Of a stretch of DNA of 64,000 nucleotides, positions 8,516-17,775 are shown piece by piece. The translations under genes and the position numbers were made by a program. This DNA comes from Bradyrhizobiaceae bacterium Ga0074131 (lineage in GTDB: Bacteria; Pseudomonadota; Alphaproteobacteria; Rhizobiales; Xanthobacteraceae), in contig LNEC01000019.1 in NCBI GenBank assembly GCA_001464035.1, forward strand, positions 372,001-436,000, read 5' to 3'. The notes under the pieces were generated by a model. The model ran no database searches. It was not told the DNA's origin and was given only the letters and a program-made list of their open reading frames with translations. Each line of letters opens with the position of its first letter. The first letter of the stretch is position 1.

Positions 8516-9433
8516 TCAGGCAATCCTGAGATCGGCGCCGGTCACGCGGCGATAGGCTTCGAGATAGCGTTGGCTGGTGGCATTCACCACGCTGGCCGGC
8601 AGCGGCGGCGGCGGCGCGTCGCCGTTCCAGCGGCCGGCGCGGCGCTCGGCGTCGAGATAATCGCGCAACGGCTGCTTGTCGAAGCTCGGCTGTGGCTGGC
8701 CGGGCTGGTAGGCATCCGCCGCCCAGAACCGCGAACTGTCGGGGGTCATGACCTCGTCGATCAGGATGATGCGCCCGTCACGGTCCCGGCCGAACTCGAA
8801 CTTGGTGTCGGCAATGATGATGCCCTGTTCGCGGGCGACCTTTTCGCCGAGCGTATAGACCGCGCGGCTCATGCTCTCCAACTCGTACGCCACCTCGTCG
8901 CCCAGAACCTCGCGCATGCGGCCAATCGTGATGTTCTCGTCGTGGCCGGTTTCGGCCTTGGTGGCCGGACTGAAGATCGCGGGCTCCAGTTTCGCGCTCT
9001 CGACAAGACCGCTTGGCAGCTTCTCGCCCGCCAGCGTGCCCTGTTGCGCGTATTCCTTCCAGGCCGAGCCGGAGAGATAACCGCGCACCACGCATTCGAT
9101 CGGAAATACCGTGGTGCGCTTGCATAGCATCGCTCGCCCGGCGAGCGAGGCGCGGTGGGTCCGCAGCGCCGGCACCTCGCCGACAATCGTATCGGCATCG
9201 GCGCTGATCATGTGGTGATGCACCACGCCTTCGAGCAACTCGAACCACCAGGCGCTGATTTGCGTCAGCACCGCGCCTTTCATCGGGATGGTTTCGGCCA
9301 TCACGACGTCGAACGCGCTGATGCGGTCGGTGGTCAGGAGCAGTACGCGGTCGTCGCCGACCGCGTAGATATCGCGGACCTTGCCGCGCCCGATCCGGGG
9401 AAGGGGCAGGTCGCTGGCGAGCATGGTGGTCAT
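8516..9433 (-). CDS. purC: Phosphoribosylaminoimidazole-succinocarboxamide synthase (SAICAR synthetase)
   Basis: PurC condenses CAIR with aspartate using ATP in purine biosynthesis. Both family signatures are visible: FPIECVVRGYLSGSAW (signature 1) and GIIIADTKFEFG (signature 2), with RGKVRDIYAVGDDR at the N-terminus. The start at ATG 9433 (305 residues, MTTMLASDLPLP) is preferred to an upstream TTG at 9484 because it fits the family N-terminus. The purC gene stands here apart from other pur genes, between pirin and a crotonase gene. Confidence 0.95.
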   Translation of the reverse strand: MTTMLASDLPLPRIGRGKVRDIYAVGDDRVLLLTTDRISAFDVVMAETIPMKGAVLTQISAWWFELLEGVVHHHMISADADTIVGEVPALRTHRASLAGRAMLCKRTTVFPIECVVRGYLSGSAWKEYAQQGTLAGEKLPSGLVESAKLEPAIFSPATKAETGHDENITIGRMREVLGDEVAYELESMSRAVYTLGEKVAREQGIIIADTKFEFGRDRDGRIILIDEVMTPDSSRFWAADAYQPGQPQPSFDKQPLRDYLDAERRAGRWNGDAPPPPLPASVVNATSQRYLEAYRRVTGADLRIA

Positions 9434-9496
9434 CGGGATGCTTTCAATGGCGATGGTCTCGCGCCGGCGCGCGATGCGAGCCAAGCAAGAGATAGC

Positions 9497-10414
9497 TCAC
9501 TCCGGCAGCGGAATGAACTCATGCTCGTCGGGAACGGGGGCAAACCGGCCGGTTTTCCAGTCCTGCTTGGCCTGCTCGATCCGCTCCTTGCTGGAAGAGA
9601 CGAAATTCCACCAGAGATGGCGCGGCCCTTCCAGCGCGTCGCCGCCGAGAAACATCATTCGCACCGGCGTCATCGTGTTGACCGTGATCCGGTCGCCCGG
9701 CCGGAAGATCAACAGGCGTGGGCCTTCGTAACGCTCACCCGCGATTTCGATTTCGCCGTCGATCACGTAGATCGCACGTTCCTCATGGTCGGGATCGAGC
9801 GGCACGCTGATGCCCGCCTGTGCCGATACCTCGGTGTAGAACCAGGGCGACACCATCGTCACCGGCGAGGTCACGCCGAATGCCCTGCCGGCGATCACGC
9901 GCGCGCTGAAGCCATTGTCGCTTACCGTCGGCAGGTCGGCGGCGGCGTAATGCTGAAACGACGGGGCGATCTCCTCCGAGCCGGCCGGCAATGCTATCCA
10001 GCTCTGCAGGCCCAGCATCTTCTGGCCATTCTTGCGCTGCACGTCCGGGGTCCGCTCGGAATGCGCGATACCGCGGCCGGCCGTCATCAGGTTCATCGCG
10101 CCGGGCTGGATTTCCCGGATATTGCCCTCACTGTCGCGGTGCATGATGCTGCCGTCGAACAGATAGGTGACGGTGGCGAGTCCGATATGCGGGTGCGGCC
10201 GAACGTCCATGCCCTTGCCGGACATGAACTGCACCGGGCCGAAATGGTCGAAGAAGATGAAAGGGCCGACCATCTGCCGCTTGCCGTGCGGCAGCGCGCG
10301 GCGCACCTCGAAGCCGTCGCCGAGGTCGCGGGTGCGCGGCACGATGACAAGCTCGAGCGCGTCGCAGGAGAGGGGATCGCCGAGCACGGGATCGTTGGAG
10401 GGAAGCCAGCTCAT
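9497..10414 (-). CDS. Pirin family protein
   Basis: A bicupin protein of 305 residues. The N-terminal cupin contains VRPHPHIGLATVTYLFDG, then IMHRDSEGN and AGRGIAHSERTP, which supply the metal-binding histidines and glutamate of pirins. Pirins act as redox-sensitive regulators or quercetin-dioxygenase-like enzymes; which applies here is unknown. ACGGAGG six bases before ATG 10414 (MSWLPSNDP) decides the start over a longer frame to 10450. It lies upstream of purC on the same strand. Confidence 0.9.
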   Translation of the reverse strand: MSWLPSNDPVLGDPLSCDALELVIVPRTRDLGDGFEVRRALPHGKRQMVGPFIFFDHFGPVQFMSGKGMDVRPHPHIGLATVTYLFDGSIMHRDSEGNIREIQPGAMNLMTAGRGIAHSERTPDVQRKNGQKMLGLQSWIALPAGSEEIAPSFQHYAAADLPTVSDNGFSARVIAGRAFGVTSPVTMVSPWFYTEVSAQAGISVPLDPDHEERAIYVIDGEIEIAGERYEGPRLLIFRPGDRITVNTMTPVRMMFLGGDALEGPRHLWWNFVSSSKERIEQAKQDWKTGRFAPVPDEHEFIPLPE

Positions 10415-10566
10415 GAAGCCTCCGTGAAGGTTTTGACCATTATCTTGCACCGTCGCGGCAGTGACAAGCCGTCATCCCGCCGCGTCACGGCTTTGCCCTT
10501 ACCGCCGGTGGGGCGAGCCTCGACGGCCCAGCCCACCGCGCGCTATGAGGTCAAAATTCCACATTT

Positions 10567-10619
10567 AGTAGTTGCAGCGCAGATTGCGTGTGCTGCGATA
10601 CTACTTGTGATCGAATCAC
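10567..10619. promoter_or_regulatory. Palindromic cluster upstream of the histidine kinase gene
   Basis: Two symmetrical structures lie 40-90 bases before the kinase start. AGTAGT-T-GCAGC (10567-10578) is mirrored by GCTGC-GAT-ACTACT (10592-10605), giving an imperfect stem. Immediately after it is GTGAT-CGA-ATCAC (10607-10619), a perfect 5+3+5 inverted repeat suited to a dimeric regulator. Role inferred only from symmetry and position. Confidence 0.35.
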
Positions 10620-10656
10620 GTAACGATACGGATATAAGTCGGGTTCCCTCCGCCTC

Positions 10657-12441
10657 ATGGTGGTTCCAGCATCCTCGAACGCAGTCGAACCCATGACCGA
10701 TGCCCCCGCCCAAGTTCAGAAACTGCTTCGCCAGCAGGCTGCGATCGCCAGGTTCGGCAGCTTTGCCTTGCGCGAGCCGGATCTGGATAAAATCCTCGCT
10801 GAAGCCGTCCGGGTCTGCGCCGAAGGTCTCAGTGTTCCTTTCAGCAAGGTCTGCCGCTACCGCGCCGAACTGGACGATCTGCTGATCGTCGCCGGCCATG
10901 GCTGGCAGGAGGGCGTCATTGGTCACGTGGTGTCGCGCGCCGACATGAGCTCGCCGCAGGGGCGCGCCTTCACCACCGGCCTGCCGTCGATCATCGACGA
11001 CCTGCAAGGGGCCGCCGGGTTCAACCCGCCGCCTTTCTACGCCGCGCATGGCATCGTCTCGATCATCGACGTCATCATCAAGGGCAGCGACAATCAGCCG
11101 TACGGGATCCTCGAGATCGACAGCGACAGTCAGCACGATTACGACCAGTACGACATCAATTTTCTGACGGGGTTCGCCAACGTGCTGGCCGAAGCGGTTT
11201 CGACCGCTGCCCGTGGGGCGGCCCTGCAGGTTGCCGTCGACCGGATGAAGGCCCTCGTCGAGGAAAAGGACCGGCTGCTTCACGACAAGGACGTCGCCGA
11301 CCTGCAGCTTCACCAGGCTCAGAAGATGGAAGCGGTCGGTCAGCTGACCGGCGGCGTCGCTCACGACCTCAACAATATTCTCACCGTCATCACCGGGACC
11401 ATCGAGATCCTCGCCGAAGCCGTCGCGGACCGGCCCGAGCTTCTGGCGATCGCGAAAATGATCGACGACGCCGCGGCGCGCGGCGCCGATCTGACGCAGC
11501 GTCTGCTCGCCTTCGCCCGCAAGCAGCCGTTGCAGCCGCGTGAGGTCGACGTCAATTCACTGATGATCCAGGCGGCCAATCTGCTGCGGCCGACGCTCGG
11601 CGAGCAGGTCGAGGTCCATACGCTGCTCGACGGCGAGGCGTCGCGCGCACTGATCGACCCCAGCCAGCTCACGAATGCGATCCTCAATCTTGCGCTCAAC
11701 GCCCGCGACGCGATGCCGGACGGTGGCAAACTCACCATCGAGACCTGCAACATCGTCCTCGACGATGAATACGCGGGCGCGAACAGCGATGTCACTGCCG
11801 GGAACTACGTGCTGGTTGCAGTAACCGATTCCGGGCACGGCATTCCCGCCGGGATACTGAACAATGTGTTTGAGCCGTTCTTCACCACCAAGGAGGTCGG
11901 TAAAGGGTCCGGTCTCGGCCTCAGCATGGTCTACGGATTCGTCAAGCAGTCCAATGGACACATCAAGATCTACAGCGAAGAAGGTCACGGCACGACGGTG
12001 AGAATCTACCTGCCGCAGGCGACGGGTGTCGCTCTGCCTGCCAAGGTGGCCAGCAAGCAGCGCATCGAAGGCGGGCATGAGACCATACTGGTCGTCGAGG
12101 ACGATAATCTGGTGCGAACCTTCGTGATCGGCCAAATTGAAAGCCTGGGCTACGCCACGCTGGCGGCGGTCAATGCCAGGGAAGCCCTGGTCGTTATCGA
12201 TGGTCCCCAGAAGATCGATCTCTTATTCACCGATATGATCATGCCGGGCCCGATGAACGGCCGCCAGCTGGCGGACGCAGCACTGCAGCGAAGGACCTCG
12301 CTGAAGGTACTGTTCACCTCAGGCTATTCGAACGAAGCCATCATCCATCACGGCCATCTCGACGCCGGCGTGCTGCTGCTCGCCAAGCCCTATCGCAAGT
12401 CGGATCTTGCGCACATGATCCGCGCCGCACTTGCTGCCTGA
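10657..12441 (+). CDS. Hybrid sensor histidine kinase with GAF and receiver domains
   Basis: This 594-residue protein has no membrane segment. A GAF domain (about residues 20-190) is followed by a short coiled linker, a dimerisation/phosphoacceptor helix with VGQLTGGVAHDLNNILTVI (His236), a catalytic ATPase domain with NLALNARDAMPDGG (N box), VTDSGHGIP (G1) and GKGSGLGLSMVYG (G2), and a C-terminal receiver domain with the phosphoacceptor at Asp526 (LLFTDMIMPG) and the conserved Lys in LLAKPY. It is therefore a cytoplasmic hybrid kinase that autophosphorylates and passes phosphate to its own receiver. The signal sensed by the GAF domain is unknown, and no dedicated response regulator lies next to it. 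An inner start at ATG 10693 is also possible. Confidence 0.92.
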   Translation: MVVPASSNAVEPMTDAPAQVQKLLRQQAAIARFGSFALREPDLDKILAEAVRVCAEGLSVPFSKVCRYRAELDDLLIVAGHGWQEGVIGHVVSRADMSSPQGRAFTTGLPSIIDDLQGAAGFNPPPFYAAHGIVSIIDVIIKGSDNQPYGILEIDSDSQHDYDQYDINFLTGFANVLAEAVSTAARGAALQVAVDRMKALVEEKDRLLHDKDVADLQLHQAQKMEAVGQLTGGVAHDLNNILTVITGTIEILAEAVADRPELLAIAKMIDDAAARGADLTQRLLAFARKQPLQPREVDVNSLMIQAANLLRPTLGEQVEVHTLLDGEASRALIDPSQLTNAILNLALNARDAMPDGGKLTIETCNIVLDDEYAGANSDVTAGNYVLVAVTDSGHGIPAGILNNVFEPFFTTKEVGKGSGLGLSMVYGFVKQSNGHIKIYSEEGHGTTVRIYLPQATGVALPAKVASKQRIEGGHETILVVEDDNLVRTFVIGQIESLGYATLAAVNAREALVVIDGPQKIDLLFTDMIMPGPMNGRQLADAALQRRTSLKVLFTSGYSNEAIIHHGHLDAGVLLLAKPYRKSDLAHMIRAALAA

Positions 12442-12471
12442 CGCCGGCTGGCGGATAATGTTCCATGAAAA

Positions 12472-13049
12472 ATGGAAGCGGCGATGATTGCTCCCCTCAA
12501 GGCGGGCGTTACACTCGCACAACCCGGCGGTCCCGTCGTTGAAACAGCGCGACTGAAACTGCGGCAATGGCGCAACGGCGATATCGCTCCATATGCCGCG
12601 ATGCTGGCCGATCCCGCTACCGCGCGGTTCATCACCGTCGACGGCAAGCCGGTGATCGACGAGATGACCGGCTGGCGGCACGCCGTCGTCATGGCCGGGC
12701 ACTGGTCGCTGCACGGCGCGGGCATGTTCGCGGTGGAGGAAAAGAGCAGCGGAACATTCATCGGACGGGTCGGGCCATGGTTTCCGCCGGCCTGGCCGGG
12801 CTTTGAAATCGGCTGGGGCATTGCGAAGGAGGCCCAGGGCAGGGGCTATGCCGTCGAGGCAGCGCGCGCGTCGATCGACTGGGCCTTCGCGACGTTCGAG
12901 ATCGAGCGCGTGATCCACTGCATCGATCGCGAGAATACCGCGTCGCAAGGCGTGGCGCGGCGGTCGGAGCCGAAAAGGACCGCGAGATCGAACTGTTCGG
13001 TCATGTCGCGGATGTCTGGGTGACGTCGCGCGACCAGTGGATGGCTTGA
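12472..13049 (+). pseudogene. GNAT family N-acetyltransferase with a frameshift near the C-terminus
   Basis: The first 160 or so residues form a RimJ/RimL-type acetyltransferase: VETARLKLRQWRNGDIAPYAAM, FIGRVGPWFPPAWPGFEIGWGIAKEAQGRGYAVEA (acetyl-CoA pyrophosphate loop) and FEIERVIHCIDRENTASQGVARR. At about 12958-12963 the frame changes and the reading ends at 13023 with an unrelated tail. A one-base correction restores VGAEKDREIELFGHVADVW and VTSRDQWMA with a stop at 13047-13049, the expected family ending. The enzyme would acetylate an amino group of an unknown substrate. This is either a real recent frameshift, which may leave a partly active protein, or a sequencing error. Confidence 0.75.
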
Positions 13050-13056
13050 CGCAGCC

Positions 13057-14427
13057 CTACTGCCGGCCGAGTTGCGTCGCTTTCGCGACGCGATCGAATC
13101 GCTCCAGCGACAGGATCGCATCGGCGAACTGGTCGGCGCGGCCGTTCAGCACCGGGCGGGCGAGCGTGAGAAATTTCTGCTGCATCGCCTGCGCGTCCGG
13201 AAACGAATTCGGCTCGCCCGAGGGGTCGGCATAGAGCCGCTCATGCACGCCGTCGTCGGTGGTGATGGAGACCCGCGCGCCGAACGGATGGCTGCGGCCG
13301 GCCTCCAGGCGATCGTCCTGCACCACGTCGAACTTGTCGGCCAGCGCATCTACCGCGGCGTCGCCCAGCCGCTCGTAATCGTCCCACCCGAAACGGCCCT
13401 GGTCGAGCGCCACCGCGCCGGTGAAGAACATCGAGAACTGGCCGCCGACGATCGAGGTCGGGTGCCGCTTGGTGGCGGCGTCGCCGGTCAGCGTGATGCC
13501 GTTGCGATGCAGACCGATCTCGACCCGCCTGACCTGGTCCGGCGTCAGATTGTGCTCGCGACGCATCGCGATCAGCGCATCGAGGGCGGCGTGGGTATAG
13601 CGGCAACTCGGATAGGGTTTGACGCCGATCTTCATGGTCTCGTAGATCTCCCCGAGGCCGGCGACCGCCTTGTCGGGATGGGCGTTGTCGCTGTAGCCGA
13701 CCAGAAGGCCGTGCTTGCCCTCGACCGATTCGGACGAGCCGACGAAATCGTTGCGCGCCAGCGTGGCCGCGATCACGCCATTCATGGCGGCGGCGCCGAC
13801 CTGGTAACGCTTGTTCCAGGCACCGTTGACGAGGAACTGCAGCGAGCCCGCGGCCTGGCTGCCGGAAACGCCGAACGCCGCGATGATCTGCTCCTTCGAC
13901 AATCCGAACAGCTTGGCGGCGGCCGCCGCCGCACCATACGTGCCGGCCGTCGCCGTGGGATGAAAACCGCGCGCGTAATGCGAGGTCGGATCGAGCGCGT
14001 TGCCGAGTCGGCAGCACACCTCATATCCGGCGACGATGGCGGTGAGCACGTCGCGGCCGGAGGCGCCGACCATCTCGCCGATCGCGAACGCGGCCGGCAC
14101 CACCGGCGCGCTCGGATGCAGCGAGGAATCCGCATGGGTATCGTCGAAATCGAGGGAATGGCCGAGCGCGCCGTTGAGCAGCGCCGCCACCGCGGGCGTC
14201 CAGGTCTTGGCATCGCCGAACACGGTGGATTCGCCCTTGCCGTCGAGCGCCAGTGCCTCCAGCATCTTCAGCAGCGACGGCGTGGATTCGGCGTCACGCC
14301 GCGCCCGGATGGCGCTGCCCAGAAAGTCCAGCGTCAGCACCTTGGCGCGCGCCAGCACCTCCTGCGGTATATCGTCGAATTTCAGGTTGGCGACGTAGGC
14401 GGCGAGGGTGGCGGTTTCGTGTGCCAT
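13057..14427 (-). CDS. MmgE/PrpD family protein
   Basis: A 456-residue protein of the MmgE/PrpD fold, which includes 2-methylcitrate dehydratase and cis-aconitate decarboxylase relatives. Visible family stretches are LDFLGSAIRARRDAESTPS, NGALGHSLDFDDTHADSSLHP with the conserved acidic/His cluster, and FHPTATAGTYGAAAAAAKL. No prpB or prpC neighbour is present, so a methylcitrate-cycle role is not supported by context. The start at ATG 14427 (MAHETATLAAY) has CAGGA six bases upstream; in-frame ATGs at 14442 and 14469 lack one. Confidence 0.88.
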   Translation of the reverse strand: MAHETATLAAYVANLKFDDIPQEVLARAKVLTLDFLGSAIRARRDAESTPSLLKMLEALALDGKGESTVFGDAKTWTPAVAALLNGALGHSLDFDDTHADSSLHPSAPVVPAAFAIGEMVGASGRDVLTAIVAGYEVCCRLGNALDPTSHYARGFHPTATAGTYGAAAAAAKLFGLSKEQIIAAFGVSGSQAAGSLQFLVNGAWNKRYQVGAAAMNGVIAATLARNDFVGSSESVEGKHGLLVGYSDNAHPDKAVAGLGEIYETMKIGVKPYPSCRYTHAALDALIAMRREHNLTPDQVRRVEIGLHRNGITLTGDAATKRHPTSIVGGQFSMFFTGAVALDQGRFGWDDYERLGDAAVDALADKFDVVQDDRLEAGRSHPFGARVSITTDDGVHERLYADPSGEPNSFPDAQAMQQKFLTLARPVLNGRADQFADAILSLERFDRVAKATQLGRQ

Positions 14428-14509
14428 GTTGTCCTGTTCCATGAGGCCGGGCTGGCAAGCTATTCGCATGATGGCGGCCGTTCAAGCCGGAACGATCCGT
14501 AAACTGCTG

Positions 14510-15007
14510 CTATTGCCGGGCCTTCAGCGCATTGAGCGCGTGCAGTCGTAGGCGGTCGGAATCGCGTTCGCCGCGCGAGGCGCTTTCGAGAATGCTGGTG
14601 GACAGCAGCTTCAAGGCATCCGAGGGGATCCGGAACGGCAGTTCGTCGAGGCAGAGGTCGAGCGCCGTCGACATCGCCGCAATGGTTTCCGGCGCAAACG
14701 CATGGCCGCCTTGCTCTTTCGGGTGGACGGCCGCCGCGAACGGGGTGTCAGGGCTGTTGCGCATGCCGAGGCGAGCGGCTTCCGCGAGCACGCGGAGGTG
14801 GATCAAGGCGGCCTCGACCAGTTCGTGCCGTTCGATTTCGCCGGAACGCGCCAATGCGACGATCCGTGCGGCGAGCCGGCGGCGATTTTCAACAGTGTCG
14901 GCTTCGTCCCCCTCGATGCCGAGAAACCGTTCCCAGACCGTATCGAAAGCGCGCGCCAGGGCGGCTTTGGTGTCGTCGCTTTCAGGAGGGGTGCCGCTGG
15001 ATGCCAC
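14510..15007 (-). CDS. Hypothetical protein, 165 aa
   Basis: A mostly helical soluble protein with acidic and arginine-rich segments (VENRRRLAARIVALARSGEIERHELVEAALIHL) and no signal peptide or membrane helix. I do not recognise a domain. Composition and codon use are like those of the neighbours, and the frame is long relative to the gap, so it is probably real. It lies between MmgE/PrpD and the HCCA-isomerase-like gene on the same strand. Confidence 0.65.
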   Translation of the reverse strand: MASSGTPPESDDTKAALARAFDTVWERFLGIEGDEADTVENRRRLAARIVALARSGEIERHELVEAALIHLRVLAEAARLGMRNSPDTPFAAAVHPKEQGGHAFAPETIAAMSTALDLCLDELPFRIPSDALKLLSTSILESASRGERDSDRLRLHALNALKARQ

Positions 15008-15061
15008 GCGCGGTAACCGCCGGGGACGCCCTTGGTTCCGGCCGTCTTGATGATCCTCGAC

Positions 15062-15715
15062 TCAGCCGCGGCGGGTCAGGCCTTTGCTTTCCATCCGCCA
15101 GATCAGCATGCCGATGCGGTCCTGTCCGAAGAACGGCTCGTTCTCGAACACGAAGGTCGGCACCCCCCAGTGGCCGGAAGCCGCGTGCGCCTGTTCGTTG
15201 TTGGAGATCACCCGCTCGTAACGATCAGGGTCGGCTGTGACAGCCGCGTCCATCGCCGCCAGATCGAAGCCGACGGCCGCCGCGGCGCTGGCGAGATGAT
15301 CACCCTCGTTCCATCCGTTGACGGTGCCGTCCCACAGCACCCGGCTGATCGCTTCGGTGAATTGGAGCGAACGGCCCTCGAGCTGCGCCGCGGCGCCGAG
15401 GCGTGTCAGGCGATGGATGTAGGGCTGGTTCTCGGCGACATCCAGCGTCGCCATGTCCTGCACGATGGGATCCGGGCGGGGAAAGCGGAACGGGATGTTT
15501 TCGTGTTTGGCAACGCGGCTGGAATCCAGCACGACGTAGCGCGCGAATTGTGGATTGGCGCGCTTGAAGAAGCCGGGGACGCGCACCGCCAGCGGATAGA
15601 CCGGACGCAGGTTGAGTGTCACGTCATAGTCGGCGACCATCCTGCGCGTCTTCGGCAGCGCAAGATAGCTGTAGGGACTGCGGAACGAAAAGAACAGATC
15701 GACTGATAACGTCAT
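15062..15715 (-). CDS. 2-hydroxychromene-2-carboxylate isomerase / DsbA-like thioredoxin-fold protein
   Basis: A 217-residue protein of the kappa-class GST / HCCA isomerase type. The N-terminal strand and turn LFFSFRSPYSYLALPKTRR carries the Ser-Pro-Tyr-Ser motif that replaces CxxC in this group, and the cis-Pro loop GHWGVPTFVFENEPFFGQDRI is near the C-terminus. Family members isomerise 2-hydroxychromene-2-carboxylate in naphthalene breakdown or act as glutathione-dependent oxidoreductases. No naphthalene genes lie nearby, so the substrate here is open. Confidence 0.85.
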   Translation of the reverse strand: MTLSVDLFFSFRSPYSYLALPKTRRMVADYDVTLNLRPVYPLAVRVPGFFKRANPQFARYVVLDSSRVAKHENIPFRFPRPDPIVQDMATLDVAENQPYIHRLTRLGAAAQLEGRSLQFTEAISRVLWDGTVNGWNEGDHLASAAAAVGFDLAAMDAAVTADPDRYERVISNNEQAHAASGHWGVPTFVFENEPFFGQDRIGMLIWRMESKGLTRRG

Positions 15716-15808
15716 GGCAAGGTCCGGTCACTCACTGATCCGGCAAAGCAAAGCACGCGCGCGACCGTACGTCCATGCAGGCCAAGGGATACACGGGATG
15801 CGCCGCCT

Positions 15809-16282
15809 TCAGGCCGCAACCTGCGCCAGCATGGTGCGGACGACGAGCCGGTGAAACGGCAGGATGATCGCGAGGTAGGTCCGCCCGAGCCAATTGTGCG
15901 TCTTGACCAGCGTGGTCGTGGTGATCTGCTGGCCGGCGCCGCGGCTTGCGACGTCGACCACGACGCGAAAATCCAGGTGGCTGTCGTCGAAGCCGGCGAC
16001 GAGGCGGTCAGGCGTCTGGCTGATCACCGGAAAGATCCCGATCATGTCCCGGGCCGTGGAGGCGCTGGCGCCTGAAGTCTTGAGGCCGAACGGCGCGACC
16101 AGGGTATTGCGCAGGGCCAACAGCGCGTCGATCCATCGCGGCGCGCGCCCCATCATGCGCTCCGCGGCTTGCCGGGCGTCGAGCGTCCGGCCCTCGACGT
16201 CGAGACCGAAGGCGTCTGCGAATTGCGCGCCGGCCAGCAGCGCATCGGCGTCGATGGCGGGTTGGACCTCACGGACGCTCAT
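15809..16282 (-). CDS. DUF2867 domain-containing protein
   Basis: A 157-residue protein whose second half, DRLVAGFDDSHLDFRVVVDV followed by TTTTLVKTHNWLGRTYLAIILPFHRLVVRTML, matches the DUF2867 pattern (a START/SRPBCC-like beta sheet with a C-terminal amphipathic segment). DUF2867 has no assigned reaction. The gene starts 10 bases after the MATE transporter stop on the same strand, so the two are likely cotranscribed. Confidence 0.8.
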   Translation of the reverse strand: MSVREVQPAIDADALLAGAQFADAFGLDVEGRTLDARQAAERMMGRAPRWIDALLALRNTLVAPFGLKTSGASASTARDMIGIFPVISQTPDRLVAGFDDSHLDFRVVVDVASRGAGQQITTTTLVKTHNWLGRTYLAIILPFHRLVVRTMLAQVAA

Positions 16283-16291
16283 CGTTGCCTC

Positions 16292-17710
16292 TCATCGCAT
16301 CAATGCCAGCCGGTTGGCCAGCAGCCGGAAGCGGAGGACCAGCAGAACGGCATAGACCGCGGTGCCGCAGGACAGCCCGATCCAGACCCCGATCGCGCCC
16401 CATCCGGCCCAGAAGGCGAGCCCCCAGGCGGCGGGAAATCCGATCAGCCAGTAGCTGATCGCGGCGAACACCAGCGGTATCCGCGTGTCGTTCATGCCGC
16501 GCAGCGCGCCCGCGGCGACGGTCTGGATGCCGTCGGCGACAAAGAAGGTCGCGCCGACCATCAGCAGCGTAGCGGTAAGTTCGATGACGAGGCCTCCGCT
16601 CTCGACAGCCTCGCCAAAGAAGAACCGCGCGATGGCAAACCGCGAGAGGATCACGGCCAGCGTTAGCGCAGAGACCAGCGCCATGCCGAGCAGGGTCGCG
16701 ACGAAGCCCGCCCTCCTGACCCCCGCCGCGTCGTTGCGGCCGACGGCATGCCCGACCCGCACGGTGGCCGCTATGCCGATGCCGAACGGCACCATGAACA
16801 GGATGGCGGTCACCTGCAGCGCGATCTGGTGCGCCGCCAGCGCGGTGGTGCTGATCAGGCCCATCAGCAGCGCGGCCGCCGCGAACAGGCCGTATTCCAG
16901 CAGGAACGAGATCGAGATCGGCGCACCGATCACGATCAGCTGCCGCATCAGCATCCAGTCGATGCGCCAGATCCGGCCCAGCACCTGGTATTTCCGGAAC
17001 GGCCGGCGGCTATGCGCAAACCACAGCGCCGCCAGAAACATGCCGAAATTGATGATCGTGGTAGCGAGGCCGGCGCCGAACAATTCCAGCCGCGGCAGCC
17101 CCCATTCGCCGTGGATCAAGAGATAGACCAGCGCGGCATTGGCGGGGATCGCGACCAGCGTGATCCACAATCCCGGCTCCGGCCGGTTGACCGCGCCCAT
17201 GAAACCGCGGATGGCGAGGAACCAGAGCGCCGGCGCAATGCCCCATGCCAGCCCCAGCAGATACTCCTGCGCGAGGCGCGCGGTGGCCGGAGCCTGGCCG
17301 AGCGTCAACAGGATCTGCTCGCCGAACAGCGGAGGCAGGATCATCGGCAGCGAAATCATCAGCGCGGCCCACAGCCCGACGCGCAGCGCGCGCCGCACCA
17401 TCCGCGGATTGCGCGCGCCGAATGCCTGCGCCGCCAGCGGCGCCACCGCAGACACCAGCCCCATGCCGAAGGTGAAGGAGATGAAGAACACCGAACTCGC
17501 CAGCGCCGCGGCGGCCACGGCTCCGTCGCCGAGCCGCCCGATCAGCGCGAGATCGGTGGTCATCATCGCGATCTGCCCGAGCTGCGTCAGCGCGATGGGC
17601 ACCGCAAGCCTGAGCGTCTCCGTCAGCTCGACGGCTAGGTGATGGCCGCGCTTGGTTGCGGCGGTCGGAGCCGCGATCGGGCCACGTTCGGCTTTATCGA
17701 GGGATGTCAT
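16292..17710 (-). CDS. MATE family efflux transporter
   Basis: A 472-residue inner-membrane protein with about twelve hydrophobic segments. Family features include LAVPIALTQLGQIAMMTTDLALIGRLGDGAVAAAALASS at the first helix pair and the repeated half beginning QLIVIGAPISISFLLEYGLF. MATE proteins export cationic drugs or metabolites in exchange for H+ or Na+. Substrate unknown. It lies downstream of the murA paralogue and directly upstream of a DUF2867 gene. Confidence 0.92.
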   Translation of the reverse strand: MTSLDKAERGPIAAPTAATKRGHHLAVELTETLRLAVPIALTQLGQIAMMTTDLALIGRLGDGAVAAAALASSVFFISFTFGMGLVSAVAPLAAQAFGARNPRMVRRALRVGLWAALMISLPMILPPLFGEQILLTLGQAPATARLAQEYLLGLAWGIAPALWFLAIRGFMGAVNRPEPGLWITLVAIPANAALVYLLIHGEWGLPRLELFGAGLATTIINFGMFLAALWFAHSRRPFRKYQVLGRIWRIDWMLMRQLIVIGAPISISFLLEYGLFAAAALLMGLISTTALAAHQIALQVTAILFMVPFGIGIAATVRVGHAVGRNDAAGVRRAGFVATLLGMALVSALTLAVILSRFAIARFFFGEAVESGGLVIELTATLLMVGATFFVADGIQTVAAGALRGMNDTRIPLVFAAISYWLIGFPAAWGLAFWAGWGAIGVWIGLSCGTAVYAVLLVLRFRLLANRLALMR

Positions 17711-17775
17711 GGGGACAGACTAGCACCGGTGCGGGCCAAAATAGTGGCTGCAGTTCCCAATCCCTTGATCGCGCC

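Noticed and set aside
9155..10696. 513-codon plus-strand reading across pirin and purC
   Set aside because: His/Arg-rich antisense frame; both minus-strand genes have family signatures and ribosome-binding sites.
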